Of a DNA stretch of 64,000 bases, positions 1 to 12,060 are shown piece after piece. The notes beneath the pieces were generated by a model. That model did no database searches and was not told where the DNA came from. It worked only from the letters and a program-made list of their open reading frames with translations. The DNA comes from Dryomyza anilis (Eukaryota; Arthropoda; Insecta; Diptera; Dryomyzidae): assembly GCA_951804985.1 (NCBI GenBank), contig OX638136.1, positions 3,475,852 through 3,539,851 of the forward strand. The letters run 5' to 3'. Position 1 is the stretch's first letter; every line of letters starts with the position of its first letter. Both the position numbers and the translations under genes were made by a program.

Positions 1-847
1 TCGACAAATAAGAAAATTTAAGTATTCCAATACGGAAGAGGCCTTGTTCAAAGAATTGGATATTTGAAAATGGGTTTAGATTGATTGTACCTAAACGGAA
101 GACATACTAATGAAAATAAATAATAAGTTCTGCAAGAATTAAAAAATTATATACCACATATCAACTATTCATTTAATAATTAATTGAAAACAAATTCTCA
201 ACCAAAGATGATGCTTGATGAATGATTATCTTCGTTATATAAAATTATAAAATAATACAAAATTCCTTTATTTCCAGACATAATTGGTCTAACAAGCAAT
301 TGGAAACATTTTTTTTTAATTTTAATGACTGCCAAAGTGACCTAAGTCACATTAACTTTTTTTAGTATGTATTTTAAAGTTTCTTTTTTAAATATTAGTG
401 TTCTTGTTACTATTATTAACATAAAAATATACAGAAACATCATATTTATCTAAAATACAATGAACTAAAGTGTTTTAAAATATGATCATTTACATTTTTC
501 TGATTTTTGAAGTTCGAAAATTTTGTGGGTTAGGCCGTTTTGGCGCTGAGCGCCTCATATATCAAAAAAGAAATCAATATAAAAAATATTATTATTATTG
601 AAAAACATTCAATTATTCATATTTTTATAGATAACTTGAGAAAAAATAAATATATTATCATTGTTTAAATAACATATTATCCTTATTATAACCATGTTAA
701 AATAAACATATTATCATTATTAGTCTTAATATTAATTTTAAGAAAACAGTATTTCTATTTATTTAAAAAAAAAATTTAAGATATCTAGTAAAATATTATT
801 ATTATTCATAATATTAATAATTATTTTTTCCATAAGGGGAGAGGAAT
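1..847. other. AT-rich sequence, no gene seen
   Basis: Low-complexity AT-rich DNA with stop codons in all frames. The only structured item is a short perfect hairpin, GGCGC-TGA-GCGCC, at about 542-554. No repeat family is recognised. Confidence 0.5.
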
Positions 848-994
848 GTTGTGATTTACCAAGTTGAGGACAACCTGGCAAAGCTTGGTATTTCTAGCTG
901 GCGGCAGCGCAGAAGCGACTGGCGCGGCTTTATCTCAGCGGCCAAAACCGACCCACGGTTTAAAAACATTTCAATTGAACCTTTTTTTTCTTAA
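848..994 (+). pseudogene. Possible C-terminal fragment of a non-LTR retrotransposon ORF2
   Basis: A short open frame ending at the TAA at 992-994 reads with a GC-rich, coding-like composition unlike its flanks. It contains VEDNLAKLGI followed by WRQRRSDWRGFISAAK. The pattern of a leucine-rich helix, then basic residues, W-R and a hydrophobic stretch resembles the extreme C-terminus of RTE/Jockey-type LINE polyproteins (an impression of the family, not a database match). No start or upstream domain is present, so it would be a dead fragment. The alternative is a captured piece of another transposon or of a host gene. Confidence 0.3.
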
Positions 995-2289
995 ATACTA
1001 ACGGACAGCCGAAATACATTTTCGATGTCGGGAGCAGAGATTCCCTAATGTGGTGTGTATTATACGGTCGGAAGCACGATATTAAAAACATTCCGCAAAA
1101 TCACTAAAGGTGAGGTTTCGGACGGCACTTTGTCTCAGGAATTTTTGACGTATTTGATGCTATTTTCAGACAGGGAAACAAGGGCGGTCACTATCATCGC
1201 CAAACACACCAAGCTAAACCTCTGATCAGGCTATCATGAACACCAGCAACTTGGTCGCAGTGCATAAATATCCCTCACGTCCGGAATTCATCTCGTGCCC
1301 TGGAACCCGGACTACTCAGGTAGTTTGCATTGTTCTTTTCTTCGTTTCTCGAAGTACCCGTTTAGTTATATCGTTAGCTCGCTTGTTTCCAGAAATCGAC
1401 AGCTGAACATTCAAACACTCTAACTTTTCCTTCCGAACAACTCCCACATTGAGCAAACGGACAGACAAATGCACAAAACGGACGAACTACAGTTAATATC
1501 CGGATATTACTGGTGTTTGGTTAACCCGTGTATTACCAGGGCTTTCGTGCGTCCGTGAATTTGCATTTTGAATTTTTTACAAACAATAATTTTAATATTG
1601 TTTTTAAACTAATCCAAATGTGTGGTATGGTACTATTTTATGTAAACATAATATAATTTCCGTATAAAATATGTACATAAGTCACATAAGTCACAAGAAT
1701 TAACATGGTGTTTATTAAAAGATTGATTTTAAAATATTTAAATTGCTTGAAATAAAATGTGGTACATTATTTGAACTATACGACACTAGTTTACTTAAAC
1801 TTAGTGTCGTATAAAATAAAATTGTTTATGTATGCAATAAGCAATTAAAAGTTGTTTATAAGTGTTTAACTTATTGGAAACATCGTTATTTAGTGTAGCA
1901 CTAGCTTTAGTGTAATTTTGTGTATTATTACCTTAGACCAGTAGCATAGATCGTCGTCTTATATGCGAAGAGGCTCAATGCGGAGCACTCAATCCCCCCT
2001 TCAATGCGCAAAAAAAAAGGTATATAATTTTTTTTTTATAAATATATATGTAAATAAAATAAATTGCACATTGCATATATTGCATATGTGAACGCATATA
2101 TATTATTTTAAATTTTCCCAAGAATTTATTGACCTAAACATTTTTTTTGATAACCTTTAAATGGTAAAAATTTATGTAAACACAAATGCAAATTTAAATA
2201 TCTCTTTTGAAAGTTTCAATACGAAGTAAAATGTTAGACAAAAATTAAAGTAAAATTAAAATTAGTACCCCTATTTTTTTTTTGTTATT
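995..2289. other. Intergenic; a more GC-rich unassigned patch at 1010-1560
   Basis: The 1010-1560 patch is markedly less AT-rich than its surroundings but has no sustained open frame on either strand, so it may be decayed transposon or transcript sequence. The rest is AT-rich. I can assign nothing further. Confidence 0.4.
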
Positions 2290-2515
2290 TTCCATTTTTA
2301 TACCCTACACTAAGAGTGAAAGGGTATATTCAGTTTGGTACGCCGTATGTAACACCCAGAAGAAAGCATCTCCGGTATGGAAAAGTATATACATATATTC
2401 TTGATCGGCATGACCTCCTGAGTCGATTTAGTGATGTCCGTCTGTCTGTCCCTTTGCCTGTCTGTCGAAATCACGATTACAGAAAAAGTAAAAGAGCTAG
2501 AGCAATGATCGGTCT
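2290..2515 (+). repeat. mini-me / DINE-like repeat core
   Basis: The block has a TATACCC..GGGTATA inverted motif, a TA-rich tract, a core containing TTCTTGATCGGCATGACC and GAGTCGATTTAGTGATG, and then a GTCTGTC-type proto-microsatellite. This order (TA repeats, about 33-bp core, GTCY repeats) is the known signature of dipteran mini-me elements, which are related to DINE-1/INE-1. It directly abuts the left LTR of the outer Gypsy element at 2516. This is the best-preserved of five copies in the window. Confidence 0.7.
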
Positions 2516-2719
2516 TGTTGGAATGTAAATTCTAATGTTTTAAAACACAGGTTTAAATTCAATTAGGATTTATTTTAATAATCCAAAATAATATAAACTA
2601 AAATAATGAGCGTGCAACGCTCTCAAAATATATGTGTTTCGATACATCGATATGAAAAAAGAATGAATGTGTTGAGAGCTAAGGAACAGTATTGCAAGCG
2701 ACGATGTCGCAGGGTTGCA
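2516..2719 (-). repeat. 3' LTR of G1
   Basis: Plus-strand start TGTTGGAATG, plus-strand end GGGTTGCA. It matches 15460-15665 along its whole length with scattered substitutions. The element reads on the minus strand, so this is its downstream LTR. Confidence 0.8.
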
Positions 2720-4932
2720 TAAGATGTCTGTGTCTTTTTATGCGTCTCTGGAAAAAGTGCGGACAATAGTGTACGAGGCTGTCGGCCATGTAGAAGTGCT
2801 TTCCCCGAGAGTGGATTTGGGATTGAACGATAAGTCACCAAATACTTGCATAAAGATCGCTCCTTGTTATTACAATCTTTCATTTCTTTGCTAAATATGT
2901 CTTTAAATGTTCTTACGAAGCATCCCGCTAAACCATTAGATGAAGGAATGGTGCACTCGTAAGATGCTCAATGATGCTCAATGGTGCAATGAAGTGCTTT
3001 CCCCGAGAGTGGATTTGGGATTGAACGATAAGTCACCAAATACTTGCATAAAGATCGCTCCTTGTTATTACAATCTTTCATTTCTTTGCTAAATATGTCT
3101 TTAAATGTTCTTACGAAGCATCCCGCTAAACCATTAGATGAAACCATTAGATGAAGGAATGGTGCACTCGTAAGATGCTCAATGGCGTTCAGTTTCCAAC
3201 ATTTTTTGAAATCCCCCGATGTGAACTGGGTCCATTATCGCTAACTATAGTTTGTGTTCAATAGAACAAATGTTTGCAACGCCGATATTGTTGCGTTCGA
3301 TGTTGTTGTAGTCATCTCTATGGTGTGTGGGAACTTTGAGAATGAGTCTACCACAATGAGCCAGATGCTATTGAAGAAAGGGCCCGCAAAATCTATATGT
3401 ATCCGTTCCCACGGTTGAGTAGACTCAGGCCATCGCGTAAATTCCTGTTTAGGACTCCTGGCATTCGATTGATAGATTGAACACGATTTACATAACGATT
3501 CAATGGCTGCGTCAATCTTTGGGAACGAAATGTAACGTCTTGCCACTTTCTTCATTCGTCTAGGGCCCCAATGACCTTCATGGAGCATATTCATGACTCT
3601 TGGCTGTAAGTTTGCCGGAATGACAACTTCTAAATAGTCAGTTTGAAGGAGCAAGACACCGCTCTGTAAAGATAAAGCAAATCGTCGATCAAAGTACGGT
3701 TTCAAGTTACCTTGTGACTCAGGCAGATGCCGAGGCCACCCGTAATGTATCATTTTCTTGAAACTTTTGAGATCATTGTTTTTGTCGCTTAGTGGAAAAT
3801 CGCAAATAGTAGCTACATACACTTCGTTGACCAAGAGCATACTGTTTTCCAGACGATCAAACTCCGTGTCATCACCAATCGGAAGGCGAGAGAGGGCATC
3901 TGCATTAGCATGCTGTATTGTATAGTTGCAGCCTGTCAACGTTATAACCAGTAGCCTCTTGTGGGGATGAAAAAGGGTAGTCAACGCTTGATGATCTGTT
4001 GTTAACTCGAACTGCCTACCATAGAGGTACTGATGAAATCGCGTAACACCAAAAATAATTGCTAAAGCCTCTTTTTCAACTTGTGAGTAGTTAACTTGAC
4101 TGCTGTTCCATATTTTGGATGCGAATGCATTTGGCTGTTCCGATCCATCCGAGTATATATGGGAGATCACAGCTATTCCTATTCCATATTTCGATGCGTC
4201 CGTCGCAAGATGATCGGTAGCTTCTCTTCATAATGAACAAGTTTGACTGCTTCTATAATATCATTTTTTAATTCGTTGAACGCCGCCTCTTGCTTTTCAC
4301 CCCAATCGAATTTTACTTCTTGTCGTCGTAAAAAATTGAATGCTGACGCCTTTGATGTAAAATTTTGAATGAATTTATAATAATATATTTTCCCAATAAA
4401 AACCTCTACTTCCCGATTGTTTTTTAGTCTAGGCATCAATTTGATCGCTTCGTTTTGTGGAGGACGTTATCCTTTCCGAATCGATTATATGACCCACATA
4501 CTCGATTTGCTCATTCGCGAAACTACATTTTTCCTTCCTACATTTAAGACCATTGCGTTCTAATCTTTTAAGAATATCTAGTACTTTTTTCACATGATTT
4601 TCGTTGTTATTCCCTGTAATAATGACATCATCGAGATATACGGCACACCCAGGAACGTCGGCAACCAATTATTCCATGAATCTTTGGAAAAGCACTGAGG
4701 CGTTGGCCACTTCAAACGCAAGCCTTTGGAATTGAAATAGCCCAAACGGAGTATTAATAACCATAAATTTCTTTGAAGCCTCAGACAATTCTATTTCGAG
4801 GTATGCCTCGTTGAGATCAATTTTTGAAAAAAATGGACCCCCTTTTAGTTTGTGAATAAGTTCTTCGACCCGTGGAAAGGGTGTCGATCAATTTCGATTT
4901 GTGAAATCAATCCAACCTTAAAATCAGCACAC
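2720..4932 (-). pseudogene. pol: G1 pol: C-terminal RT, RNase H and integrase (frameshifted)
   Basis: Three broken frames (4668-4429, 4439-4179, 4170-3241) plus sequence out to 4932 encode the second half of a Gypsy polyprotein. RT palm motif YLDDVIITG lies near 4610-4640. RNase H is recognisable from VEKEALAIIFGV and TDHQALTTLF. The integrase zinc finger and core follow (HEGHWGPRRM, CKSCSIY, IHIDFAGPF). After a frameshift near 3240 the central integrase motif S-D-N-G-P is still visible downstream. Frameshifts occur near 4430, 4175 and 3240, and a 198-bp tandem duplication lies in the integrase region. The RT frame stops at the G2 insertion and resumes at 12061. The VCADFK-type RT motif suggests a CsRn1/Kabuki-like Gypsy lineage, which is tentative. 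Confidence 0.85.
2793..3188 (-). repeat. 198-bp tandem duplication inside G1 integrase
   Basis: The segment starting GAAGTGCTTTCCCC at 2793 recurs at 2991. The second copy contains a further ~15-bp local duplication (AACCATTAGATG twice near 3130-3150). The duplication disrupts the 3' part of integrase. Confidence 0.8.
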
Positions 4933-4936
4933 ACGC

Positions 4937-5308
4937 AGTTATATTTCGTTAACAAAATATTTTGTAAAAAAAATAATTTTCTTTATTTGTTTTTACTTAT
5001 TATAACTTAAATCTTTAGAAACACTTTGAACTTAACTAATTATTACTGTTGAACGATATTGAACAAAACTGTGAAAACTGAGCTTGAATTGGGATTGGGA
5101 TTCGTATTTATAGTACTTATGTTGTTTATAATATATTTTGTTTATCATATGAAAAATCGTATGATTTTATGTGTTATATTTCATACTTCTGAAACTAATG
5201 TTTATATTTAAATTGTTTATACAAAATCAAGAACTCACGGAAAGTTCCATTGTTTATGATTCAGCTGAAATTAAATAAAGTGTCAGATATCATACTGATA
5301 TCGTAACT
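4937..5308 (-). repeat. 3' LTR of G2
   Basis: 372 bp. It is identical in layout to 11675-12060 but lacks a 12-bp internal duplication present there (GATTTTGTTTAT). It is preceded by the target duplication ACGC. Confidence 0.9.
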
Positions 5309-5460
5309 CGCCCATCGTAAGCTGGATCATTACTAGTAACATTTTTTAATGTATTTAATTTTTTCTTTTTAATCAAAATTGTAATTATTATTATGAAAGT
5401 TATTTTTAATATTAATAATGTAAAAGTTAAATTGTGTTTAATATTGCTATGAAATTTTAC

Positions 5461-6702
5461 TTATATGATTTCCTTTATATGTTCTAATTGATTATTATGT
5501 ACGTCTTCCAATTCCAATTTTACACTTATATTTTCTAGACTGTTATAAATGGGTAAAATTATATGGTCATTATATATCTTATTTTCATAGTTAAATATGG
5601 TATCATTAATCTTAATTGAACAATTATTTATATGGATTACATTATTTCCTTTTATCTTATAAGTAACATTATTATTAATATCTATAACTTCGGTATTATA
5701 AATGTTCTTTGTTATTATCATGTTTTCCTCTTCAATAATAGTTTTTTCTATATTCTTTATTAATTTACATTCTTTGTGGTTATCATTGTTATATAAATTT
5801 GTAATACAATTGTTTGCTAATTTTAATTTCTTTATTACATTTTCATTTTTATTTTCAGAGATTTTATTTCTAAAATTTATATAATTATTATGATTTATAA
5901 TAACTTCTTTGTGATCTATGGTTGGCATAGAATATATTTTTAATTTGTAAATTTAAAGTAAATTTCGGAATTAATAATATAAATACTATTTTGTCATTTA
6001 TTTTGGCTAATGAGCTTTTCATGAATTCTAATTTCTCAATCGTTATTCCCAATTTTTCATTCTCTTCCATAGTTAAAATATTTTTCCTAAAATTCCAATT
6101 CTGGACATCATAATGTTGTCTTGTAACTTTTCTATTTCGTTCATTAATATATTTAAATCCATACTAATTTGTAAGTATTCTAGATTTTTAATTATTTTAA
6201 GTTAAGTTTTATCAGAAAATTTTAAATTGTCTTTTATAATTTGTTGATTTTTAGAAACTGCTTCACTTATCTGATTCAATTGTTTTTGAAGATTATTATT
6301 TATCGTTATTTGTTTGTTTAAATTTTCTATTAGATTATGATTATTTTGCTCAATAATTTCTAAATGGTTTTCAATTTCTACTTTATCTTCTTCATCTAAA
6401 TTTCCGAAAATGAATTTTATCGCTTTACCTCCAATATTAATTAATGCACTTTTTGTTCTCTTTGTTTTATTAATTGGCGTTATACTTCTTATCTTGCTTG
6501 TTGCTAGTTAGTGAATTTTGTAATACTTTGATTGATGTATTGTCATTAAATAAATCGTTATTAAGTTTATTCTGTTTTGTTTTATTATCATATACCCTGC
6601 ATCATTATTTACTTGTTCTATCCTCATTTGTAATTCTCCTAAAGTTATTATATTTAAAATTACAATTATTATTGTCATTATTCCAAATGTAGCCATCTGA
6701 AA
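5461..6702 (-). pseudogene. env: G2 env remnant (errantivirus-type envelope protein), broken
   Basis: Downstream of pol, several overlapping minus-strand frames (6702-6508, about 6470-6210, 6070-5888, 5928-5461) together have the layout of an errantivirus envelope glycoprotein, which in intact relatives is a membrane fusion protein. The N-terminus has a hydrophobic signal-like stretch (IMTIIIVILNII). Further on is a basic cleavage-site-like segment (KTKRTKSALIN) and a segment with FGNLDEED typical of the family, followed by Asn- and Lys-rich, coiled-coil-like sequence. The frames are separated by frameshifts and stops, so no functional protein can be made. The extreme A/T codon bias matches G2 gag and pol. 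The env identity rests on position and the local motif near 6410-6470. Confidence 0.7.
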
Positions 6703-6722
6703 GAAAAATATTATTTATGCTT

Positions 6723-9700
6723 TTAATTTTGATCTTGATATTTGAATATTCTTTTAAACTGTATTTTTTTATTATTTGCTTTGTATTCATTATTAACTTT
6801 GTTACCTTTAATTTTCTTATACTTTTGAGCAATCTTTTTCGCTGTTCTTACTATATCTCCTTTTATGTATAATTCCCTATCTAAATTTGGTTCATTGAAT
6901 TGTTGTCTTGTTTTGTTTAACCTAGTTATTGTAACTTCTTTATTACTTTTTATTCTGTTAGCTATGTTATCTAAATCTTCTAACTTTATTTCATTCTTTA
7001 TAAACTCTATTGGTCTTTTTAAAGTTGTAGAGTGTATGGTTTCATTATAATATTTTACTTCGATTATTACTTTTTCTTTTAAATTAATTTGACTTTTATC
7101 TTCTTGTGAGTTTAGTAACCTAATATGTTCATTTATAGTTCCATGTATTCTTTCTATGTCCGCGTTTCCTGTTTTATTATTTATTGTAGTTAAATGAATT
7201 TTAATATTTTCTTTTTCCATAAATTCTTTAAATAATAATGTATTGAATTCATTATCGCATATTATTTCTTTAGGGTTTCCCATTATTGAATTTCTAATTT
7301 GTATCTGCTCAATGATTTTAATTATACTTCTATTATTTATAGGTAATTCTGTAACGTGTTTAGTATATTTGTCTAAGAATATTAAAAAATAAATATTCTG
7401 TGTTGGTTGATATATGTCCATATGAACTATTTCGTTTGGTCTGATAGCTGTCACTGATGTTTCGAATTTAATCTTTTCCGGATTCCTATCATGTTTTGAT
7501 TTTTGACAAACTTCACAATTATTTATATACCTCCTAATAATTTCTCTCAATTTAGGATAATAATATTCTCTTTGTATTTCTAATAATGTTTCGTAAATAC
7601 CCCTGTGATTATATTTTTTATGAGTTTCTTCAATTTTCATTGTCATACATCTCACTATTTTCATTTGACTTTGATTACTGAATAACTGTAATTTATTAAA
7701 AATTTCTTCATTTGTGCAGTACACTCCCACCACACCTGAATTGGGCAAAAATTCCTTTAAAATATTTAAATCTAAATCGTTTATGCTTTTTATGTGTATT
7801 ATTAATCTTCTTGTTCTGCTATAAATGGTTCTTATTTCATGTAAATTTATTTCTTTAATTTCTATACATATCTGGTGTTTATAAACATTTAAATTCAATT
7901 CTGAAATAGGTATATGGTCTTCTACTTCTTCTATTCCACTGTGTATTGTAGCTATGATCGATTCTTGATCCTCATTATTTTCAATATTTTCATTATTATC
8001 ATTATCAGTGTCTTGTATGTCTTGTGGATTTATTTCGATTCTACTCAAAAAATCTGCTACCTTATTTTCATTACCTTTAACGTATTCTATTTTATAGTCA
8101 TATTCACTTAATTTTACTTTCCATCTTATAAATTTTGAATTTGGTTCTTTTATTGAATGTAACCAAACTATAGGTCTGTGATCTGTTTGTATATTGAATC
8201 TTCTTCCAAAAATGTATGGTCTAAAATAACCGACTGCCCATACAATGGCTAGACATTCTTTTTCTATTGTACTGTAATTTCTTTCATGATTGTTTAATGT
8301 ACTACTTGCAAAATTTATCGGTCTGTTTTCTTGACTTAACACTGCTCCTATAGCATAATTGCTTGCGTCTGTTGTTACTATAAATTTCTTATTAAAGTCT
8401 GGGAAAGCTAGTACTGGATCTAGTGATATTAGTTTCCTTAACGTTTCGAATGATTCTATATATTCGTTGTCATTTATATCAATTTTTGTTCCCTTTTTTA
8501 AATATTTTGTCATCGGTTGCGCTATTTTCGAAAAATCTTTTATAAACTTTCTATAATATCCTGTCAATCCTAAAAATGATTTAATTTCTTTCTCGGTCTT
8601 TGGTTACTTTTTTTATTTATTGCTGCTATTTTTTTTGGATCGGTTTATATTCCGTCTCTTGTTATAATATGTCCTAGAAATGACGTTTCCTTACTAAAAA
8701 ATTCACATTTATCGATTTGTAGTTTTAAATTAAACTTTCTTAATCTTTCGAATATTTTATTTATAGAATTTATGAGTTCTTGAATTGAAGTGCTGAATAT
8801 TAATATATCGTCTAAATATACTACACACATTTTTCCAATTAAACCTTCTAAAACACAATTCATCATTCTTTGGAATGTTGCTGGTGCATTTTTTAATCCG
8901 AATGGCATTCTTATGAATTCGTAATGTCCTGTTGGTGTTGAAAAAGCTGTTTTATGTCTATCATTTTTATCTACTAAAATTTGGTGAAATCCTTTTGCCA
9001 AATCTAGTGTTGAGAAGTATTGTGTTCTTCCTAATTTGTCAAATATATCTTCTATATTTGGTATTGGAAACTTATCTTCTATTGTTATCTCATTCAATTG
9101 TATATAGTCTCCATTTTTGTATTCCTGAATTATCTAACTTTTTCGGTACCACCCATAATGGTGCGTTATAAGGACTTTTACTCTTTGTTATTATTCCTTG
9201 ATCTAACATTACTTTGATTTGTTTTTCTACCTCTTCATTATGAATTTCTGGATATCTATATATTTTGCTGTAAATTGGTCTTAAATGATTTGTATCAATT
9301 TTGTGTGTTACTTCTGACATACTAGTTAAATTATCACCTTCTTTAAAAAATAGATCTTTATTTCCCTGTATTATTTTTTTTAGCGATTGTTTTTCTTCAG
9401 TGTTTAAATTTTCCTTCATTAAATTCTTCTCTATAATTTCTTTTACTTCTGTATTTATAACTTCTAATTGTATTGGTTCTTTATTAATCTGATTTTTATT
9501 TTTTATAGAATCTTTTTTATTTGTAGTTTTTTGTTGAATTTTTTCAGTATGAGAATCATTTTGTGAAATCTCCTGAATATTAGTATTCTTTTTTACTACT
9601 TTTGTCTTAGTATGAGATTTTTTTGTAGCTTGTACAATCTCCTTAGACTTAGATTCAGATTTATTATTTTCTATTTGTAATTTATTTTCTTCATTATAAT

Positions 9701-10019
9701 TATTATTTGTCTGTAATTTTATTTCTTCGTTATTTATTATTGGTATTAATATATTGTTTCCTAATATTCCGTCATAACTTTTATTTATTATTCTTGTAAT
9801 TAAAAATTCCATTGTACTATCTTTTTTATTAAACTCATCTGGTAATGGTGTAATTATTTTTGTGTCGATTATCTGACTGTTGTTAATTGTCATTAACTTT
9901 ATTTTATCTTTTAGTTTTACTTCTACCTCCCTTGGAAATATATCTTTGTTTAATATTGAAGTTGCTGCTCCTGTATCTACAAATAACGTTAGTTTTTTAT
10001 TAAATATGAGAACTTCCAC
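6723..10019 (-). pseudogene. pol: G2 pol: protease, RT, RNase H, integrase in three frames
   Basis: Frame 10019-9090 starts with the aspartic protease motif FVDTGAATSILN, then a Lys/Asn-rich linker, then the RT fingers (PLWVVPKK). Frame 9097-8645 carries the RT palm: [28 protein letters not shown] and the catalytic YLDDILIF. Frame 8567-6723 (614 codons) holds the RT connection, RNase H (TTDASNYAIGAVL, IEKECLAIVWAV), the integrase zinc finger (H..H with NNCEVCQK) and the integrase core, with acidic residues in VHMDIYQP, ICDNEFN and NADIERIHG. RT is interrupted twice, near 9090-9100 and near 8567-8645, so the polyprotein cannot be translated intact. The long third frame is still open, which fits a young insertion. 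The family is 17.6/297-like. Confidence 0.9.
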
Positions 10020-11068
10020 ACATGGTAACGGTCTTCCGAGGCGTTCTTTCGAAAATTTCCCATAGTTCTAACTTCTTGCGGTTCTTCTACATTTATTCTT
10101 TGATTTAATTTTTTATTACCTTGGTTTATTTCCCTATTCATTGCATCTACCTCCATTGGTTTAACTCTGTTTCTACTCATTTCTGTTCTACTAATGAATT
10201 GATCATTTATTCTTGGAAAATTGTTTCTTTGATTGTCAAATCTATTATTATTATTATTTTGATAATTATTATTTGGAAAATTATTAATCTGGTAATTATA
10301 ATTTGGAAAATTATTATTTGGAAAGTTATTATTTCTAAACATGTTACTGTTGAATCTATTATTATAATTGTTATTATTATTTGGATTTCTGTTAAAATTG
10401 TTATTTCTATTAAAGTTATTATTTCTTTGAAAGTTATTGTTTTTTTGATTAAAATTATTATAAGTATTATTATTATTTTATTTAATTTGATTTTTATTTT
10501 TGGTATCGTATTCTTTTATCCAATGACATTCTTCTAACTTAATGTACGCATTATATAATGTTGTTATATTGGCATTAATTATTATTGAACTTGCGTTAAC
10601 CGGAATTTTCTCTAAGAATTTATTTAATATACTGCTTTCATTATTTGCTTGTTTGTATTGTTCTGGTTTCTCTGTCTCTAAAAAGTATTTTTGATTTAAT
10701 CTGTTTAATAAACTGTAATATTCATCATATACATGTTTAATTGATCTAAACTGTATATTATCTGCTTGTTCTTTCAATTTTAAAAATGTTAATTTCTCTC
10801 CAAAATTCTTCACTAATATATTTTTAATCATGGTCCATTCTTCCGGATCCCCCGCCATTAATATAGCATTTAATGCATCCCCCACTATTCTTGCTTTTAT
10901 TTCATTGATGATAAATTTTCTTGAATTTTCTCCAAATGCACTAGTATTTTGTAATATGAATTCACTTTTCTTTATAAATTGTACGAGCTCAGATGGAATC
11001 TCGCCAGAAAATACTTTAAGTGATTTAGTTAATTTGATCGGGCAAACATTTAATTCTCCTGGTGCCAT
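9989..11068 (-). pseudogene. gag: G2 gag, interrupted
   Basis: Frame 11068-10478 begins MAPGELNVCPIKLTK and is a predicted mostly helical, capsid-like protein of 196 codons. It ends in an AAT/ATT-rich tract near 10450-10490. Frame 10342-9989 continues with an Asn/Pro-rich repeat region (FRNNNFPNNNFPNYNY), followed by a basic tail, overlapping the protease frame. No CCHC zinc knuckle is seen; the 17.6/297 group is variable in this respect and basic or N-rich tails can replace it. The break lies in a simple-repeat tract, where slippage is a plausible cause. Confidence 0.75.
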
Positions 11069-11234
11069 ATTTAAATGTTATTTTTATTACAATTTCTTTT
11101 TTTCAAATAATAATCTTATTATACTTATAATATTCTTACTTTTATTTCTTTTACAGTTGATCTCGGGTTAACTTCTTGATGTTTTTGATGTATCTCATGT
11201 ATATTCTTTCTTCGGTGCTCGATGTACCTTCTCC

Positions 11235-11477
11235 TTAGTGTTGTTCTTGACGTTGAAGTTCTAGATGCTCGGTGTATCTTCTTCTATAACGACTTTCCTC
11301 AATGCAATAGTTTAATTCTTGTAGATATCCCTCCAGAAATAGCCAAATTATCTCTTGGTCGTTATCGTTTGGTGAATATCTTGCTTCTTCTTCTGGTAGT
11401 GGCCGAAATGATGAAAAGAACTGAGTTTCACTATCTTCTATGAATTCTGCTCTCAAATTATCGTCTGGGATCATCAA
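11235..11477 (-). CDS. Short ORF in G2 leader, 80 codons, unknown function
   Basis: Starts MMIPDDNLRAEFIED and is acidic and Arg/Glu-rich (YRRRYTEHLELQRQEQH at the end). It lies between the primer-binding site and gag. I do not recognise it. It could be a leader peptide, a cut-off upstream gag segment, or chance. It is copied exactly at 12989-13231 by the tandem duplication, so its conservation there is not independent evidence of function. Confidence 0.3.
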   Translation of the reverse strand: MMIPDDNLRAEFIEDSETQFFSSFRPLPEEEARYSPNDNDQEIIWLFLEGYLQELNYCIEESRYRRRYTEHLELQRQEQH

Positions 11478-11657
11478 TTTTTTTAAGTAAAAGCGATGAT
11501 GTTAAGTTGTGTTAACGTTTCAGTTATTTTAAGTTTTTGATTCTTTGAACAATATTCGTTTGTACAGGATAATATGCGGTTATCCCTTTATTGAATCTTT
11601 TTGCAAAACTTCAACAATCTTGTAGATTCGTTTCACGGATACCAATTCCTTATTGAT

Positions 11658-11675
11658 ATCCTACCGACTGCGCCA
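11658..11675 (-). promoter_or_regulatory. Primer-binding site of G2 (tRNA-Ser type)
   Basis: The reverse complement reads TGGCGCAGTCGGTAGGAT, directly after the 5' LTR, sharing its last T. This 18-mer is the known tRNA-Ser primer site of 17.6/297 elements. It fixes the 5' LTR end and the minus orientation. Confidence 0.9.
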
Positions 11676-12060
11676 GTTATATTTCGTTACCAAAATATTT
11701 TGTCAAAAAAAATAATTTTCTTTATTTGTTTTTACTTATTATAACTTAAATCTTTAGAAACACTTTGAACTTAACTAATTATTACTGTTGAACGTTATTG
11801 AACAAAACTGTGAAAACTGAGCTTGAATTGGGATTGGGATTCGTATTTATAGTACTTATGTTGTTTATAATATATTTTGTTTATCATATGCAATAATCGT
11901 ATGATTTTATGTGTTATATTTCATACTTCTGAAACTAATGTTTATATTTAAATTGTTTATACAAAATCAAGAACTCATGGAAAGTTCCATTGTTTATGAT
12001 TTTGTTTATGATTCAGCTGAAATTAAATATAGTGTCAGATATCATACTGATATCGTAACT
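11675..12060 (-). repeat. 5' LTR of G2 (copy A)
   Basis: 386 bp, adjacent to the primer site on its left and to the target duplication ACGC on its right (12061-12064). It carries a 12-bp internal duplication missing from the 3' LTR. Confidence 0.9.

Larger units (their letters stand above)
4937..12060 (-). mobile_element. 17.6/297-like LTR retrotransposon (G2) with env, inserted in G1
   Basis: LTRs at 4937-5308 and 11675-12060 begin AGTTATATTTCG and end ATCGTAACT on the plus strand, i.e. the AGT..ACT termini typical of 17.6/297 errantivirus-type elements. A 4-bp target duplication ACGC is present at 4933-4936 and 12061-12064. The minus-strand order is leader, gag, pol (PR-RT-RNase H-IN), env. 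The primer site matches the 3' end of tRNA-Ser as in 17.6/297. The LTRs differ by about six substitutions plus a 12-bp indel, so it is younger than G1. Its genes contain frameshifts and stops, so it is inactive as it stands. Confidence 0.92.

Noticed and set aside
5702..9492. Several plus-strand frames of 60-80 codons opposite G2 pol and env
   Set aside because: Antisense shadows of the minus-strand polyprotein with hydrophobic, AT-driven composition and no domain.
10121..10537. 138-codon plus-strand frame
   Set aside because: It is the antisense of the Asn-rich gag repeat of G2 and consists of Ile/Val runs.
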